Origin: Pseudomonadota bacterium
Lineage (GTDB): Bacteria > Pseudomonadota > Alphaproteobacteria > Rhizobiales > Beijerinckiaceae
Length of the DNA stretch: 64,000 nucleotides
Direction: 5' to 3'
NCBI GenBank assembly: GCA_021780435.1
Contig: JAJXYV010000200.1
Coordinates: 1 to 64,000 of the forward strand
Position numbers and translations under genes: made by a program. The notes under the pieces are model-generated. The model did not search any database. It was not told the origin of the DNA and was given only the letters and a program-made list of their open reading frames with translations. How positions within the stretch are numbered: the first letter of the stretch is position 1; every line of letters begins with the position of its first letter. This document shows positions 1 to 8,954 of this stretch, piece after piece.

Positions 1-416
1 ACTTCGAGCTCCACGATCGGAAGACCGTAGGTGGCCGGACCAGCGATGGCCGCGCCGAGTGAGGCTGGATCGAACGCGCTCTTGTGGCACGGGCACACCA
101 AATTCGGGGTTGAATGACCTTCAATCTTCAATGAAGCATCGAGCTGGACGCTACAGCCCATGTGCGTGCAGACCGCGCTGTACGCGACGATCGACCGGTT
201 CGGCCCTACCCCGCCGATGGAACGCCCTACGTCGAGCAGTATGGCCGGAAAGTCGCCGGGAAAGGAAAAAAACAGCGGACGCCAGGGGGTAAGGTCCGCC
301 AGTCGGGCAATTGCCGTACGGCTCACGGCACCGCTGCATCCTGCTGCGACAACGGCGGCGGCTGCCGCGCTTGCAGCAATCATCTCTCTGCGCGAAATCG
401 CGATCGAAGCTACCAC
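1..416 (-). CDS. Rieske 2Fe-2S protein, Tat-exported, partial at window edge
   Basis: Translating the minus strand from a GTG at 416 gives an open frame that runs off base 1. Residues 8-12 read SRREM, a twin-arginine signal, followed by an Ala-rich hydrophobic stretch. The Rieske ligands are present as CTHMGC (C83, H85, C88) and CPCH (C108, C110, H111). This is an exported electron-transfer protein. The start overlaps the stop of the upstream cytochrome c gene, so b561, cytochrome c and Rieske form one operon. The motif style resembles small subunits of arsenite oxidase, but the inter-motif spacing (19 residues) is longer than I expect for AioB. The catalytic partner would lie beyond the window. 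Fold is certain; pathway is not. Confidence 0.8.
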   Translation of the reverse strand, partial: MVASIAISRREMIAASAAAAAVVAAGCSGAVSRTAIARLADLTPWRPLFFSFPGDFPAILLDVGRSIGGVGPNRSIVAYSAVCTHMGCSVQLDASLKIEGHSTPNLVCPCHKSAFDPASLGAAIAGPATYGLPIVELE

Positions 417-871
417 GTCACGACGCTCCTTGGGATTGCTTTCCAAGCCGCGTCAACCGCCGGTGGCAGGTGATGCACGCTCTTGATGAACATGACGGTC
501 TTCCAAACGACCTGGGAGGGAATGGTGTTCTGGAAGGCGGGCATTGGTGAGAAGCGGATGCCGTGCTCAGCCCACCAGTATAGCATGCCCTCTGGATACT
601 GTTCCATCTCGTCAGCAGCGACCTGCGGCGCCTTAGAGTAGAAACCTTGAGCCATGGGCGACGGCTGGCCGTCGGCGAGACCGTGACAGAGGCTGCAATT
701 GCCGACATAGAGACGCATCCCCTCCAGCAGAGTGTCTTCGTTCACGGGAAACGGCGCTTTGAGATTCTGGACTTGCCGCTCGGTGGTGACCGACATAAGG
801 CCGAGCCAGATCCCTACGACGATCGGTACGATCGTCAGCACCGCGACGACGCCTAGCAGGAAACCGCGCAT
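410..871 (-). CDS. Membrane-anchored monohaem cytochrome c
   Basis: A 153-aa protein from the ATG at 871; an in-frame ATG at 913 adds 14 residues lacking hydrophobic character. Residues 4-26 form one membrane anchor or uncleaved signal. CSLCH at 59-63 is the haem c attachment motif, and M110 in a SPMPAF context is the probable sixth haem ligand. It lies downstream of a cytochrome b561 gene and overlaps the Rieske start by several bases. It probably shuttles electrons in the periplasm between the Rieske-containing enzyme and the membrane chain. I infer the partner from context only. Confidence 0.82.
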   Translation of the reverse strand: MRGFLLGVVAVLTIVPIVVGIWLGLMSVTTERQVQNLKAPFPVNEDTLLEGMRLYVGNCSLCHGLADGQPSPMAQGFYSKAPQVAADEMEQYPEGMLYWWAEHGIRFSPMPAFQNTIPSQVVWKTVMFIKSVHHLPPAVDAAWKAIPRSVVTW

Positions 872-1038
872 TGAGTGCTCTTGCCGCTCCCTTAAAGGCC
901 CCACCGGCTCCATTAGCCCTCTTCGCCGGAGAACGAACTAAAACAGATGATAACCGAAGAGCCAAGGGTTGGCCGGACTGCATGTAACCTCGGGCAAAGC
1001 TATAAGTGGCGCCTGCGCAGCGAAGGATCGGCGGCTGA

Positions 1039-1590
1039 TCATGTCGCGCCCGGCAGCATGCGCACCAGCGTGCGGTCGTGGAACACATAATGGTGAATCA
1101 GCGCGGCGCCGGCATGCAGTCCAGCGAGGATGAGAAGGCCGTTGGCAAGGACTTCATGCGCGTAGAGAATGCGCTCGGCGGCTTCGTGGTCGCGCGGCCA
1201 AGGCGATGCAAGATCACAGATGCCGAAAATCGGCAATGCTCTGCCTTCCTTCAGCTGCACGACCATGCCGACCACCGGGACGACTACGAGCAACCCATAA
1301 AGCGCATAGTGCGTGAGGCCGGAGGCAAAGTTCAAGAACGCCCCGAAGCGCGTCGGCTCCGGCGGAGGCGGCGGATTGACGGCGCGCCAGCCGAGCCGCA
1401 CAATGAGGAGGGTAATCACCAATTCGCCAAGCATCATATGTGCCGGAAGCGCGAAAGCGCGCGGCAGCCCTGTGGGGAAACCGTCGATCAGCTGGCCGAG
1501 CGACCAGGCGTTGCTCACGCAAATCACCGTCAGCCAGTGCAGCGCACGCGAGATTGCCCCATAGCGGGTAAGCGAGTTTGTCAATTGCAT
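1039..1590 (-). CDS. Cytochrome b561 family membrane protein
   Basis: A 183-aa protein with four hydrophobic helices and the expected histidines: H18 in RALHW, H51, H94 and H145, with more near the C terminus (H159, H166-167). This is the di-haem b561/CybB-like fold that passes electrons between the quinone pool and a periplasmic partner. First gene of a leftward cluster with a cytochrome c and a Rieske protein; the gap to the cytochrome c start is about 170 bp, with no gene seen in it. Likely the membrane electron acceptor or donor of this small respiratory module. Confidence 0.8.
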   Translation of the reverse strand: MQLTNSLTRYGAISRALHWLTVICVSNAWSLGQLIDGFPTGLPRAFALPAHMMLGELVITLLIVRLGWRAVNPPPPPEPTRFGAFLNFASGLTHYALYGLLVVVPVVGMVVQLKEGRALPIFGICDLASPWPRDHEAAERILYAHEVLANGLLILAGLHAGAALIHHYVFHDRTLVRMLPGAT

Positions 1591-1625
1591 CGATGATGGG
1601 GACCGTTACGGAGCTGGCGTGAATG

Positions 1626-1860
1626 CTACGCGGCCTTCGCGGTTTGGTCAAGATGCTCGTTGGACGGGACGGCTTTCGCCTTGCGCTTTGCGAGCGCCGT
1701 CTTCAGAAGCGGAAGCCTCTCTTTCATGATCTCGATCATATATCCTGCGAACTCGCTGTGCGCAACGACCGCCTTTTTCTGCTCGGACGACCATCTCTCC
1801 GCCTGGCGCCTGGAACGTTCCGCCGACGAGCCGGGCTTCCGGCTGTCGATCGAGGAAGGA
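1626..1860 (-). CDS. Hypothetical protein C-terminal part, cut by an insertion sequence
   Basis: The minus-strand frame ends at 1626 with a Lys/Glu/Ala-rich tail of about 78 residues that looks coded. Its upstream portion runs into the insertion sequence at 1865. Removing that element and one copy of the 4-bp duplication would join this frame to one antisense to the broken merA (3928-4114), so the original start is unclear. An internal ATG in the helical segment could also serve. I recognise no family. It is either the remnant of a gene divergent from merA or a small gene that lost its 5' end. Confidence 0.3.
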
Positions 1861-1864
1861 CTAG
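1861..1864. repeat. 4-bp target duplication ctag, left copy
   Basis: CTAG lies directly outside the left terminal repeat of the insertion sequence. The same four bases lie outside the right end at 3924-3927. Confidence 0.7.
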
Positions 1865-3923
1865 CCTGGATTTCCACGCACCGAGATTTGCCTAACGCGG
1901 ACGGCTGTCGCGGGGTCATTCGAGCAGTCGCAATGATCGGCCGGCCCACCAGGGTACGGCAACCGGTTTGTTGACGAGACCGGAGGCGAGAACGATGGGG
2001 AGGTGGGCGCGGCGGTGGAAGCGGAGGCGGATTTCGGCGGGGGTAACGGCGACCTCGGCGGACATGTCGATGAGGTCGCGGAAGATCTGCCGGGCCTGTG
2101 CGTCGTCGTATCCGCGCATGCGTCGGGCCATCAATCGATAGAAGCCGCTGGCCAGGACGAGGAGTGCCATGTCGAAGTCGACCTTGAGGCCGACGGCCGA
2201 GGAGAGCGCGTCGATGTGGAAGAAGCGCACCGCGTCGGAGAGGGCGTTTTCGATGAGCATGCGCCTGGCGTAACGAGCGACCAGCTGTCGGGCGGTGGCG
2301 TGGTTGTCGTTGCTGAGCAGGATGGTGGGCTGGTCGTGGCCGAGATCGGTGATGAAGAGCTGGCGGAAGGTGCGCCGGTGCAGACGGACTTTCTGCTCGA
2401 AGACACGTGGGGTTTGATATTTGCGCTGCGGCAGGTCGAGAGAGATGGTGCGCCAAGCGGATTGGGGCAGCGCTTGGACCTCGGCGAGGAGGCCGGCTGA
2501 ACGGCGCCGCAGCGTCATGAAGGTGATGCCGGCCTGATCGAGGCGGCCGAGCCCTTCATGGGTGGTGAGCTTCGAATCGAAGACGAGATGCTGCGGCGGG
2601 CGGCCGTGGTTGCGGCTCCAGAAGTCGACGAAGCGGAACACCTCGTCGGCCTCCTCCCCCTTGCGGATATTTGCGTTGGAGTAGCAGAAGACCTGCGTGT
2701 CGGCATCCTGGGCGAGGAAGGTGAGGATGCTGGGCTGGCGGCGGCTGCGCTTGGCGAGATAGTGCGATTGCACGACAGGATGCTCGCCGAAGTAGGGCAC
2801 GGTGTGGAAGTCGAGATTGAAGGACTGGCCCGGGATGAGCGCGTCGCCGGCGATGCGGGCGTGCCAGCCGCCGAGCAGGCGGGCGACTTTATCGGGGGTG
2901 ACGCGCGAGGAATACTCCGAGAGGAAGCTCTTCTTCGGCATGGCGTTGAGGCCGCAGAACAGCGCCAGGCCGGGGTCGGCGACCAGCGCCATGACATGGC
3001 TCTTGCGCTCGATCGACCACAGCTTGAGGGCGAGCGCCGCGCGCAAGGCATGGCCAGCCGAGATCATGCGCGAGCCCGGCAGCCTGGCCTGCCGGGCCAG
3101 GCCCTCGGCATCGAGGCGGACGAGATCGGCGACGAACAGGAACAGCCCGCCGAGCCGGGTGGTGAACTCGCGCGGGCTGAGCGAGAAGCGGCGCACATCG
3201 GCAACCGCCTCGGTGCTGGGGCCGATCCCCGCGGGGCGCTCCTCGTCGAGCCGGCGCGGCAGCGGCGCGAAGCCTTCGCCCCGCAGTACCTCGCGCACCG
3301 CGGTGGGGCTGAGCGGCGTTCCGGCTTCCTTGAGCGCGGCGCTGATGTCGTAGATCGAATAGTTGCGCTTTCTGAGGGCGATGATCTGCTCCTGTGCCCG
3401 ATCCTTCTGGGGTCGCGTGCGCGGCCCGCGACGCGACACGGCGAAGAACTCGGGCAGCCGGCCGTGGCGAAAGTCGTGGCAGAGGATGCGGAAGGCGCCG
3501 GGCGAGTAGCCGAACTGGCGGGCGACCTCGGCGGAGGGACGGGCTTGGAGGAAATAGGCGCGCAGGGCCTCGTACTGGCGCTGGCGCGCCGACGCCGGCG
3601 CGGCGAAGAAGCGGCGGCATTCCGTTAGGTCTTTTGGTGCTCCGATAGGCACATTTTCTAATCTCACATACCAGCCCTGGTGTCAAGCGCCGTTATGGGA
3701 GACAATCGCTTGAACTGCGATGAATCGGCCTCCCATCGACGCATCTGCCATCTCAGGGATTTTGCGGGAGAAAACGCGGTCGGCGGCGAGGTCAGCTGGT
3801 GACTTCGACAAAATCGCCTATCAGAACACCATTTGAGATAACAACTCTACCGCTAAATCGATTCTCGCGACTCGCTTGATAGAGCCGCTCCGTTAGGGGA
3901 ATCTCGGTGCGTGGAAATCCAGG
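1865..3923 (-). mobile_element. Insertion sequence, 2059 bp, with terminal inverted repeats and 4-bp duplication
   Basis: The left end begins CCTGGATTTCCACGCACCGA at 1865. The reverse complement of the right end (ending at 3923) starts with the same bases, and the match continues imperfectly for about 40 bp. Flanking ctag is duplicated at 1861-1864 and 3924-3927. One large transposase gene on the minus strand fills most of it; about 230 bp beyond its start (3668-3898) hold no gene but belong to the element. The CCTGG-type end and 4-bp duplication fit the IS1380 group, though I cannot settle the family without a comparison. Confidence 0.85.
1916..3667 (-). CDS. DDE-type transposase
   Basis: A 583-aa protein with an N-terminal helix-turn-helix segment (SAEVARQFGYSPGAFR, about residues 48-63). 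The DDE-like core includes LDFHTVPYFGE, VFDSKLTTHEG and an IENALSDAVRFFHID block carrying the probable catalytic Glu. It is uninterrupted and sits inside terminal inverted repeats, so the element may be active. The protein is longer than a typical IS1380 transposase because of the N-terminal DNA-binding region. It encodes nothing that affects its neighbours except by insertion. Confidence 0.85.
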   Translation of the reverse strand: MRLENVPIGAPKDLTECRRFFAAPASARQRQYEALRAYFLQARPSAEVARQFGYSPGAFRILCHDFRHGRLPEFFAVSRRGPRTRPQKDRAQEQIIALRKRNYSIYDISAALKEAGTPLSPTAVREVLRGEGFAPLPRRLDEERPAGIGPSTEAVADVRRFSLSPREFTTRLGGLFLFVADLVRLDAEGLARQARLPGSRMISAGHALRAALALKLWSIERKSHVMALVADPGLALFCGLNAMPKKSFLSEYSSRVTPDKVARLLGGWHARIAGDALIPGQSFNLDFHTVPYFGEHPVVQSHYLAKRSRRQPSILTFLAQDADTQVFCYSNANIRKGEEADEVFRFVDFWSRNHGRPPQHLVFDSKLTTHEGLGRLDQAGITFMTLRRRSAGLLAEVQALPQSAWRTISLDLPQRKYQTPRVFEQKVRLHRRTFRQLFITDLGHDQPTILLSNDNHATARQLVARYARRMLIENALSDAVRFFHIDALSSAVGLKVDFDMALLVLASGFYRLMARRMRGYDDAQARQIFRDLIDMSAEVAVTPAEIRLRFHRRAHLPIVLASGLVNKPVAVPWWAGRSLRLLE

Positions 3924-3927
3924 CTAG
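3924..3927. repeat. 4-bp target duplication ctag, right copy
   Basis: Matches 1861-1864 and abuts the right end of the insertion sequence. Confidence 0.7.
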
Positions 3928-4016
3928 AAGCTGGTCGAGCCCTGTTCGGGCCGAGCCTTGCCGGACTCGATGCGGCGCCACGAAAGTCCGCCGATCCGGA
4001 ATCGAGGAGCCCGGCA

Positions 4017-5226
4017 ATCGCGAACCGACCCTTCCGCGCCAACGGTCGCAACGGCGACACCCACGACCTCGTCGTCATCGGCGCCGGCTCGGCCGGCTTC
4101 TCGGCGGCCATCACGGCCGCCGATCAGGGCGCACAAGCAGCTCTCGTCGGCAGCGGCACCATCGGCGGCACCTGCGTCAATATCGGCTGTGTGCCATCGA
4201 AACGCCCGGGCCGCAGCCCGTTTCGCCGGGATCACGGCGGAGGCCGAACTGAGCGACTGGCGCGGAACCGTCCGTCAGAAGTACGCTTTCGCTTCCGAGC
4301 TGCGCCAGGCCAAGTATGTCGACCTGCTGCCGGCTTACAACGGCATCGCCTACCATGAAGGACCAGCACGCCTCATCGACGGCGGCGTCGAGATGGACGG
4401 CACGCGCATTGCCGCTGGCAGGATCATCATGGCGACCGGCGCACGGCCGGCAGTGCCCGCCATTCCCGGCATCGAGGCCGTGCCCTATCTGACCAGCACG
4501 ACCGCGCTCGATCTCGAGGAGCTGCCGCGCTCGCTGCTCGTCGTGGGTGGCGGCTATATCGGTACGGAGCTCGCGCAGATGTTCGCCCGCGTCAGTGTGA
4601 AAGTGACGCTGGTCTGCCGCTCTTGTCTGCTGCCCGAGGCCGAGCCGGAAATCGGCGCGGCCCTGACCGGGTATCTCGCGGAGGAAGGGATCACCGTGGT
4701 CCCGGGTATTGCGTATCGCGCGATCCGCAAAACGGAGAGGGGTATTTCTCTGACCGTCACGCGCGACGGCGAGGATATGGCGATAGACGCTGATGAGGTG
4801 CTGGTCGCCACCAGGCGCACCCCCAACATCGAAGGCCTCGGGCTTGCCGAACACGGCATCGCCGTCTCGCAGAAGGGCGGCATCGTGGTCGATGACCGTA
4901 TGCGCACGACCAAAGTCGGCGTTTATGCCGCCGGCGACGTCACCGGCCGCGACCAGTTCGTCTACATGGCCGCCTATGGCGCCAAACTCGCCGCCAAGAA
5001 CGCCCTCAACGGCGACAGCTTGCGCTACGACAACAGCGCCATGCCCGCGATCGTCTTCACCGATCCGCAGGTGGCGAGGGTCGGCTTGACCGAGTCTGCC
5101 CCGCGCGCAGCCGGACATGCGGTTCGCATTTCGACACTCGGACTCGACCAGGTGCTGCGCGCGCTCGCCGCACGGGACACTCGCGGGCTCATCAAGCTCG
5201 TGGCCGACGCCGATACCGGCCGTTGA
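4017..5226 (+). pseudogene. merA: Mercuric reductase remnant (frameshifted, C-terminally truncated)
   Basis: One frame gives the FAD-binding [10 protein letters not shown] (around 4080) and the redox-active [11 protein letters not shown] (ending 4204). The frame is then lost and resumes as [12 protein letters not shown] with a long flavin/NADPH reductase body, including GGGYIGTELAQMF and GVYAAGDVTGRDQF. MerA reduces Hg(II) to Hg(0) with NADPH. The sequence stops at 5226, roughly 70-80 residues before the normal end, so the dimerisation tail and the C-terminal Cys pair that binds Hg(II) are missing. An insertion sequence lies just upstream. I call it dead. Confidence 0.85.
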
Positions 5227-5359
5227 TCCTCTCCTTCCGGAACAGCGTTTCGATGAGCGGGCATTCCGGGCCACTGCCGCCGTCATCGCAGTTCTGATGT
5301 CCTGGCCGGCTCACCCAGCGGACAAGACCGTCGTTCTCGATGTGAAAAACGCGCCCTTC

Positions 5360-5550
5360 TAGGGTAACCTGGTGGCCTGTGTTCCGATCAGTAAAAGGAT
5401 AGGCGCCGACGATCCGCTCGCCATCGAGAACAACCAGGTCGCGCCGGCGAAGCTCTTGAAGCAGAGGCCGAATGGCCGTCTCGCTTGAAGCTCGCTGCGC
5501 TCGGCTTTGCCAAGGATGTAGCAAAGTTATCATGCTGTGCCGGCTAAGAT
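5360..5550 (-). pseudogene. Organomercurial lyase (MerB-like) N-terminal fragment
   Basis: Within a minus-strand frame ending at 5192, residues reading AIRPLLQELRRRDLVVLDGE then IVGAYPFTDRNTGHQVTLEG resemble the winged-helix N-terminal part of MerB leading up to the catalytic domain. The following segment no longer resembles MerB: the expected Cys-containing stretch is absent. It lies tail-to-tail with the truncated merA, so a mercury locus was rearranged here. The assignment rests on remembered family patterns and is tentative. Confidence 0.5.
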
Positions 5551-5689
5551 GGCGTTCACTTGAACGCGAAAGCGGATTGCGGCTCACGATCCTACGATAG
5601 CTATCGAGTACTTTTGCTGGGACCATGCAGCGGGAGGCTGACGGTAGTTTTGGCGACTGCGCCTGCGGTGTTGTGGTCAACAGCGATAT

Positions 5690-6071
5690 TGAAAATCTGA
5701 AAGTCGACCGATCGATGCTGATAGTTGCTGAAACCGAGGTGCCTACCGCGCGACCAGCGACCTCAATGCGGGCAATCTAATTGGTGACATGCGCTCGGCA
5801 AAGAACCGACTTCTGCCGCGCTGTGGCCGGCATAGAGCGCCGCCGCTGCGACGGAAAAAAGGTTACGCATGGGGCATTGCGCGTGGGGCATCTGTGCAAC
5901 TCTCGGCGAGATGCCCTGGTGGTGAAAGTCTACGGCACCTGCGCTAGTCTAAAGGTCCGGTCTCGACCGAGGACCTTCCGGGACTTGGCTGTCAAACCGT
6001 TGCGAGTTTTCTATGCACGGGATGTCAATATTTTCTGGTTCGGCATCCTCAAGCGTGTTCGGGTCTGAAGC
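5690..6071. other. Gene-poor stretch between mer remnants and DUF4336 pseudogene
   Basis: About 380 bp. A 95-residue plus-strand frame exists (5781-6068) but has no recognisable motif or convincing ribosome-binding site. I see only a short imperfect repeat of gcatggggcat/gcgtggggcat near 5875-5892. Probably decayed DNA. Confidence 0.4.
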
Positions 6072-6830
6072 ATGGGCGCCTCTCTCTACGAGCCGATCCA
6101 CGTCTACAAGCCCCTCGCGCCGGACATCGGAATCGTCGATGGCCCGTTCGAATACCTGACCGTACCCGGAATCAGGCTGCCGCTTCCGTTCACGACCAGG
6201 ATGACCGTGGTGCGCCTCACAAACGGCGACCTCTTCCTACATTCGCCGATCAAGTTCGATGAGAGACTGGCCAGGAAGCTGCAGGGGTTGGGGAGGATTC
6301 GTCACCTCGTGTCGCCCAACCAGTTCCATTATGCACACATCGGGGAATGGGCGAGAACGTTTCCTGAAACGATCTCCTGGGCGTCGCCTCATGTGCGCCG
6401 ACGGGCGCACGCCCGGCACGTGCACGTCGACTTCACGAGAGACCTCGACAGCGATGCGCCCGAAGAATGGAATCGCGAGATCGACCAACTGCTTTTTCCC
6501 GGCGGCTATTTCAAGGAGTTCATTTTCTTTCGTCGCGGACGCTGATACTCACTGACACGTCATCAACATCGAACTGGACAAGATTTCCGAGCCATGGCGA
6601 ACGGCCAGCAAGCTCGCCGGGATGTATCATCCCTACGGCCAAATATTCTTCGGTATGCGCCTGCCGTTGCTCGTCCAGCGACAAAAGGCGAAAGCGGTGA
6701 TCGAAAAGATCCACTGCTGGCAGCCGCAGCGAATTGTGCTCAGCCATGGCCGCTGCTTTGACGCGGATGCTGACAACGTCATCCGCAGATTTTCGGAGCA
6801 TGGCCTGCCAACGACGAGCGACGCTTTTAG
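6072..6830 (+). pseudogene. DUF4336 family protein, broken by two frameshifts
   Basis: The first frame (6072-6545) gives a DUF4336-like protein with HLVSPNQFHYAHIGEW and LLFPGGYFKEFIFF. The expected continuation is in a second frame (SSRTLILTDT, about 6535-6557) and a third (VINIELDKISEPWRTASKLAG to IVLSHGRCFD, about 6557-6830). Rejoined, it gives a near full-length member of this metallo-beta-lactamase-like family. The sequence otherwise looks well preserved, so the lesions are recent or are sequencing errors. Function in the family is not established. Confidence 0.75.
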
Positions 6831-7447
6831 GTCTCCGGCCGGAACAGCCAGTCCGCGAGACGCCGCCCCGCTTCCGCTGCAATCACCATCCCAGCCGTTA
6901 CGATGAGTGATTGGACCAGTGGCCGATCGGCGCATGGTGACGCGATTGTCTGCGCCAGAAACCACGGAGCGTGGAAGAAGCCATAAAACGGCGCGATCCA
7001 GAAGAAGGCGAGGAAGATGAACAGCGACACTCGCTCCGTCGGCGCACGCAATGCAGCCGACCGAGCCAGCCAGGTCATGCCGAACGCACCGAACAGGGCA
7101 ATCGAGATACGCCACGGTACCAGCGGCTCGCATAGAAAGTCGCGGCTCGCGGGAAACGCCGAAACCACAGTCCACAAACCAATCGCGGCCACTGCGAAAT
7201 CCACACCGTGCCGCCACCAGTCGACCGATCGGGAGAAGCGCGCCTGGAACGGCGCCGGAACACGCAGCATCCCGACGGCGCCCCCGACGATTAGGGTCGA
7301 TACCAAGGCCAGAGCTAGGGTATTCGGTTGACCCAAGCGGCTGAGAAACCCGACAGATGCAACGGCTGCTATGAACGCGGCGGCCGAAGCCGCTCCTTCG
7401 ATCAAACGCATCTTCGTTGGCTGCTCTTGAATCACGGCGCGATCCAT
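6827..7447 (-). CDS. Multi-pass membrane protein of unknown function
   Basis: A 206-aa protein with about six hydrophobic helices (including FIAAVASVGFL, TLALALVSTLIVGGAVGML, VSLFIFLAFFWIAPFYGFF and LIVTAGMVIAAEA). No catalytic motif seen. It is transcribed leftward, divergent from the arsR-acr3-arsC operon, with about 40 bp between its start and the arsR start, so the two may share a control region. Its 3' end reaches the tail of the DUF4336 pseudogene. A link to arsenic is only positional. Confidence 0.6.
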   Translation of the reverse strand: MDRAVIQEQPTKMRLIEGAASAAAFIAAVASVGFLSRLGQPNTLALALVSTLIVGGAVGMLRVPAPFQARFSRSVDWWRHGVDFAVAAIGLWTVVSAFPASRDFLCEPLVPWRISIALFGAFGMTWLARSAALRAPTERVSLFIFLAFFWIAPFYGFFHAPWFLAQTIASPCADRPLVQSLIVTAGMVIAAEAGRRLADWLFRPET

Positions 7448-7486
7448 ATTATTCGTATGTCGTCGATCAACGAATAGGGTACTCCA

Positions 7487-7843
7487 GTGGCGGCTGTCAA
7501 ATTCCGAATGAGGAAGCGAGCCGAGACCACGGCGCCGACCGCCGCTCCCTCACATGAACAAGTGGCGAAAATCGCTAAGGCCCTCGCGCATCCGGCGCGG
7601 GTCCAGATTGTCGAGACCTTGCTGCGGCGAACGACCTGCATCGGCTGCGATCTCGTCGAAGAGATCGGGCTCGCAGCATCGACGACATCGGAGCACCTGC
7701 GCATCCTCAAGGAGGCCGGGCTCATCATCGGCGAAATCGCCCACCCGCGGATTTGCTATTCGCTCGATCCCCGGGCAATCGCTCCCCTCACATCCTTCCT
7801 CGAAGCCATCGAAGCCGGGCGACCTCCCGTGCTGCCGGAGTAG
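7487..7843 (+). CDS. arsR: ArsR/SmtB family arsenic repressor
   Basis: A 118-aa winged-helix protein. LAHPARVQIVETLL (33-46) is the start of the ArsR fold, and AASTTSEHLRILKEAGLI (63-80) is the recognition helix and turn. Cysteines at 51 and 54 (CIGC) and 90 are candidate As(III) ligands. It heads an operon: its stop is 4 bp before the acr3 ATG. The family releases its operator when As(III) binds, so acr3 and arsC should be arsenite-inducible. Confidence 0.9.
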   Translation: MAAVKFRMRKRAETTAPTAAPSHEQVAKIAKALAHPARVQIVETLLRRTTCIGCDLVEEIGLAASTTSEHLRILKEAGLIIGEIAHPRICYSLDPRAIAPLTSFLEAIEAGRPPVLPE

Positions 7844-7847
7844 TAAT

Positions 7848-8954
7848 ATGTCGACATTCGAACGTTACCTGACCATCTGGGTCGCGCTTTGCATCGTCGC
7901 CGGCGTCGCGCTCGGCCACTTTTTTCCGACTTTTTTCCATGCGGTCGGCGCGGCCGAAGTCGCCAAAGTTAATCTGCCCGTCGCGGTGCTGATCTGGCTG
8001 ATGATCATACCGATGCTGGTCAAGATCGACTTCGCGGCGCTCGGACAGGTGAAGGAGCACTGGCGCGGCATCGGCGTGACGCTGTTCATAAATTGGGGCG
8101 TCAAGCCGTTCTCGATGGCTCTCCTCGGCTGGCTGTTCATCGGCTGGCTGTTCATCGGCTGGCTGTTCAAGGCCTATCTCCCCGCCGACCAGATCAACAG
8201 CTACATCGCTGGCCTTATCTTGCTCGCCGCCGCGCCCTGCACCGCCATGGTGTTCGTCTGGAGCAATCTGTCGGATGGCGAGCCGCATTTTACGTTGAGC
8301 CAGGTCGCCCTCAACGACCTCATCATGGTCGTTGCCTTCGCACCGATCGTGGGGCTTCTGCTTGGCCTCTCCGCCATCACCGTGCCGTGGGAGACGCTGC
8401 TTCTGTCAGTCGTGCTTTACATCGTCGTGCCTGTCATCATCGCCCAAATCGTTCGCCGGTCGATCATGGCGGGCGGCGGCGAGCCTGCCTTGCTCCGACT
8501 TCTCAAGACCTTGCAGCCGCTCTCCCTCGTCGCACTGCTCATGACGCTCGTGCTGCTGTTCGGATTCCAGGGCGAGCAGATCCTGGCGCAGCCGCTGATC
8601 ATCGTGATGCTGGCGGTGCCGATCCTGATTCAGGTCTATTTCAACGCCGGCCTTGCCTATCTGCTCAATCGCGCGACCGGCGAAGCCCATTGCGTTGCCG
8701 CGCCTTCCGCGCTTATCGGCGCCAGCAATTTCTTCGAGCTCGCGGTCGCTGCCGCCATCAGCCTCTTCGGCTTCAATTCCGGAGCGGCACTGGCCACTGT
8801 GGTGGGCGTCCTGATCGAGGTTCCAGTGATGCTGTCGGTCGTGAAGATCGTAAACAGCACGCGCGGCTGGTACGAGGCGGGTCCGGCGGTCAAGCGGCGT
8901 GCCACAACGGATCCGGTTGCGCGGGCAGAAATGCAGGAGGCTGCCCGTGGCTGA
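7848..8954 (+). CDS. acr3: ACR3-type arsenite efflux transporter
   Basis: A 368-aa membrane protein with about ten helices. The conserved Cys of ACR3 carriers is C131 in AAAPCTAMVFVWS, and GASNFFELAVA is the family's conserved Glu-bearing helix. It exports As(III) produced by ArsC. I chose the ATG at 7848 because the longer frame (from 7554) is only the shifted arsR sequence. An unusual 15-bp unit encoding GWLFI is repeated three times at 8127-8171 (residues 94-108). The arsC GTG lies within its last codons. Confidence 0.95.
   Translation: MSTFERYLTIWVALCIVAGVALGHFFPTFFHAVGAAEVAKVNLPVAVLIWLMIIPMLVKIDFAALGQVKEHWRGIGVTLFINWGVKPFSMALLGWLFIGWLFIGWLFKAYLPADQINSYIAGLILLAAAPCTAMVFVWSNLSDGEPHFTLSQVALNDLIMVVAFAPIVGLLLGLSAITVPWETLLLSVVLYIVVPVIIAQIVRRSIMAGGGEPALLRLLKTLQPLSLVALLMTLVLLFGFQGEQILAQPLIIVMLAVPILIQVYFNAGLAYLLNRATGEAHCVAAPSALIGASNFFELAVAAAISLFGFNSGAALATVVGVLIEVPVMLSVVKIVNSTRGWYEAGPAVKRRATTDPVARAEMQEAARG

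Noticed and set aside
2558-3628. 356-codon plus-strand frame inside the first insertion sequence
   Set aside because: Complement of the transposase gene with Gly/Glu/Ala-biased translation.
3958-4200. N-terminal 80 codons of the long merA frame
   Set aside because: This part is out of frame with the FAD-binding sequence; the true protein sequence lies in another frame there.
5781-6068. 95-codon frame
   Set aside because: No RBS, motif or neighbour to support it.
7554-7847. N-terminal extension of the acr3 frame
   Set aside because: It is the shifted arsR sequence; ACR3 proteins start at the ATG at 7848.
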